Shown here one piece after another: positions 61,460 to 64,000 of a stretch of 64,000 bases of DNA. Both the position numbers and the translations under genes were made by a program. Source of the stretch: Arabidopsis thaliana (lineage: Eukaryota > Streptophyta > Magnoliopsida > Brassicales > Brassicaceae); assembly GCF_000001735.4 (NCBI RefSeq), contig NC_003074.8:5518101-5582100 (forward strand). Direction: 5' to 3'. Within the stretch, counting starts at the first letter, position 1, and the number at the start of each line of letters is the position of its first letter. Below the pieces are notes generated by a model. That model searched no databases. It saw nothing but the letters and a program-made list of their open reading frames with translations, and was not told the origin of the DNA.

Positions 61460-62574
61460 ATGGCCCAAAAGGTGGAAGCACAAGGAGGGAAAGGAGCCAA
61501 CCTATGGGACGATGGATCGACACATGACGCCGTGACCAAGATTCAGCTCGCAGCAGGCATAGACGGAATTCAATATGTTCAGTTTGATTATGTCAAGAAC
61601 GGACAACCCGAACAAGCTCCTCTTCGTGGTACCAAAGGCCGTGTTCTCCCAGCTGATCCGGTTCCTATATTTTCCTTGCCCATTAATCTTCTTCTTTCTA
61701 TATGTATACTGTTATATTTTGAAGTTTTGACATTTTCATCTTGATCTATTTCTACAGTTTGTGATTAACCATCCAGACGAACATCTAGTTTCTGTAGAAG
61801 GTTGGTATAGCCCTGAAGGTATCATTCAAGGAATTAAGTTCATCTCCAACAAGAAGACTTCTGATGTCATTGGATCCGATGAGGGTACTCACTTCACTCT
61901 ACAAGTTAAAGACAAGAAGATCATTGGCTTTCATGGGTCTGCCGGGGGCAATCTTAATTCTCTTGGGGCTTACTTTGCTCCGTTGACTACTACAACTCCG
62001 TTGACTCCTGCCAAGCAGCTAACGGCATTTGGTAGTGATGACGGAACTGTATGGGATGATGGTGCTTACGTTGGGGTTAAGAAGGTGTACGTTGGACAAG
62101 CCCAAGATGGAATCTCAGCTGTTAAGTTTGTGTACGACAAAAGCCCTGAGGAGGTCACAGGAGAAGAACATGGAAAGAGTACTCTACTCGGATTCGAAGA
62201 GGTATAATACTTTCTTTGCTCTTTTTGTTGAATGTAAAAATTATACATCAGAGAATTCAAATTCTCTTCCGGTTTCCATCATAATGTATTCAATTGTTTT
62301 ATTTGGTTTCCAATAACTGCAGTTCGTACTTGACTATCCAAGTGAATACATCACCGCAGTCGATGGCACTTATGATAAAATCTTTGGGAGTGATGGCTCA
62401 GTCATAACTATGCTCAGGTTCAAGACTAATAAGCAAACGTCTCCTCCCTTTGGACTTGAAGCTGGCACAGTCTTCGAACTCAAAGAGGAAGGCCACAAGA
62501 TCGTTGGTTTCCATGGAAGAGCCGATGTTCTGCTCCACAAAATTGGAGTCCATGTTCGTCCTTTATCCAACTGA
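61460..62574 (+). CDS. JAL32: JAL32, two-domain jacalin-related lectin
   Basis: Three phase-0 exons (61460-61660, 61758-62201, 62323-62574) give 298 aa with two jacalin domains (about 1-145 and 150-298). Each has the GG-x-WDDG opening, a DxxF/Y-central strand set and the GFHG loop. A 5'UTR intron (61354-61429) precedes the ATG. Family members of this cluster (PBP1-type) are cytosolic lectins that bind and modulate the size of PYK10 beta-glucosidase complexes after cell damage. This member's exact role is inferred. Gene and promoter form a tandem unit of about 2.3 kb with JAL33. Position corresponds to At3g16440. Confidence 0.92.
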
Positions 62575-63471
62575 TGATGGAGCTCTTTATCCTTGATTCC
62601 ATGCATCTAATAAGTTATCAAATCTATCTTCTAAATTTCTCATATGAGGTCTCTTCATGCCTCTGGTGAATGGTGATCTTTGATAAGTGTTTTACGCGTT
62701 GTCTCTTGCGATGTTGTTTTTTCTTTGTTCTTCTTGTGCTCTATTTTAATAAAGGAAGTTTGTTCCAATCTGATCTTTAGTTTCCCTATATGTTCTATAA
62801 TACTTACTTTTGCCATTATTTGGTTCTGATACTAATTTTACTTGCTATAATTCAAACTAAAATCTCAACGTATGAATTGTACAATTTAAAATGCAAATGT
62901 TAACTTTTTTGGATCAAATATATAGTTGTTCGTATTTTCTCAGTAAAAAAATCCTGCACAAAGTTTTTATCTAGAATGTGTGACCATATTGAAGTTTTTG
63001 GCCTTCTCCAAACATAAAAAGTTATTAGTTAAAAGTATATGAGTTGGCCAAAAAATACGAACCGGTTCTTGTTTCTAGATTGAGCGTTACAGAAAATTGT
63101 ATTATATATATACTCTTGGTTCTAATTTCTCTTAGGTGATTTCAATTATACTTTTACTGTTTGAAATAATGTACAATGCTGTGGAAACATGTTCTTACAA
63201 GACTTATCAAATCGTCAACCAATTAGAGTCCTAAAAAGGGGGTCACTAATTGTAGAATTCTGACTTATATAAATTGCAACTTGCACCCTTTACAAGTAAT
63301 AACGTATATAATAAAATTGACGACTCTGTGAATTTTAAAAGAACTAATTAGCTTGCTGCCATCGTTTCATTGGCCAACACCAATATAAAGACGATTAGTT
63401 GAGAAGCTGTGGAAGTAAAAAAGGAGTATATGAATATTTGAACATGTATTTCTTCCGGTAATGTTTTAAAT

Positions 63472-63489
63472 ATGCCTCGTGGATCACGA
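63472..63489 (+). promoter_or_regulatory. Shared near-palindrome upstream of JAL33
   Basis: ATGCCTCGTGGATCACGA, 258 bp before the JAL33 ATG; identical to the JAL32 copy. Confidence 0.65.
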
Positions 63490-63729
63490 AATAATAGATT
63501 ATTATTTCTGCTAGTACGATCAATGATCCTATATGCGGATATATGGTTATATGCAAGAAGTCAATATAAACACCTATGATTCACTTAAATCGATCACAAT
63601 CTACTCACTTTTGAAGGTCATCTCTCTTTTCCTCTCTATTAGTACAAAATTGGTTAATAATTGAAAATTCACAATTTGTTTTTTTTTCCAATTATAGTAA
63701 CTATAGTAAGATTGATCAGCAAGCAAAAT

Positions 63730-63930
63730 ATGGCTCAAAAGGTTGAAGCAAAAGGAGGGAAAGGAGGCAACCAATGGGACGATGGATCCGATCATGACGC
63801 CGTGACCAAGATTCAGGTTGCAGTAGGCGGAATGGGAATTCAATACATTCAGTTCGATTACGTCAAGAACGGACAAACCGAACAAACTCCTCTTCGTGGT
63901 ATCAAAGGCAGTACCATTCCAACTGATCCG
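63730..63930 (+). CDS. JAL33: JAL33, jacalin-related lectin, first exon only (cut by window end)
   Basis: Exon 1 (67 codons) starts [19 protein letters not shown] and ends at PTDP before a GTTCCT donor, exactly where JAL32 and NSP4 splice. The rest lies beyond the window. It should be a two-domain lectin like JAL32. The leader intron begins at 63617. Position corresponds to At3g16450. Confidence 0.88.
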
Positions 63931-64000
63931 GTTCCTATACATTTTCCTTGCTTATTTGACTTCTTCTAATTTTTATAGAAAATCTATTGTTTTACGTTGA

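Noticed and set aside
1-64000. CRISPR arrays, operons, riboswitches
   Set aside because: The window is plant nuclear DNA; no regularly spaced identical repeats or bacterial signals were seen.

Overview
The window is plant nuclear DNA: AT-rich intergenic sequence, many short phase-consistent GT-AG introns, and plant-only families such as AP2/ERF, SHAQKYF-MYB, CASP-like, PDR-type ABCG, plant AHP, nitrile-specifier and jacalin-lectin genes. Gene order and the assembled protein lengths (876, 329, 728, 1416, 387, 145, 353, 537, 467, 470 and 619 aa) match what I remember of the Arabidopsis thaliana chromosome 3 segment At3g16280 to At3g16450. This identification is from memory, not from a search.

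Left part (1-31.3 kb): a DREB/ERF factor (+); three minus-strand genes, FtsHi2 (protease-dead plastid AAA protein), a CASP-like membrane protein and NUP35; then plus-strand CDC27a (APC/C subunit), a DUF761 protein, the PDR transporter ABCG29 and a zinc-knuckle MYB. The DUF761 gene and ABCG29 each have a small decayed copy of their own 3' part just downstream.

Middle (31.3-43 kb): a 5 kb gene-poor stretch, AHP4 (phosphorelay protein whose last intron needs a GC donor), a GDSL lipase, and PAB6 on the minus strand.

Right part (43-64 kb): a tandem accessory cluster. NSP3, NSP1 and NSP4 (jacalin plus Kelch nitrile-specifier proteins acting on glucosinolate breakdown) are followed by a three-domain jacalin gene with a frameshift, then JAL32 and the first exon of JAL33. 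Flanking DNA is duplicated with the genes, a 5'UTR intron is shared, and an 18-bp near-palindrome recurs upstream of four of the genes. NSP1 and NSP4 share a long near-identical Kelch block, and NSP1 intron 1 carries a poly(T) insertion flanked by an 18-bp target-site duplication. From memory of reference locus numbering, two lectin genes (PBP1/JAL30 and JAL31) belong between NSP4 and JAL32. They are absent here, so the window may come from a non-reference accession.
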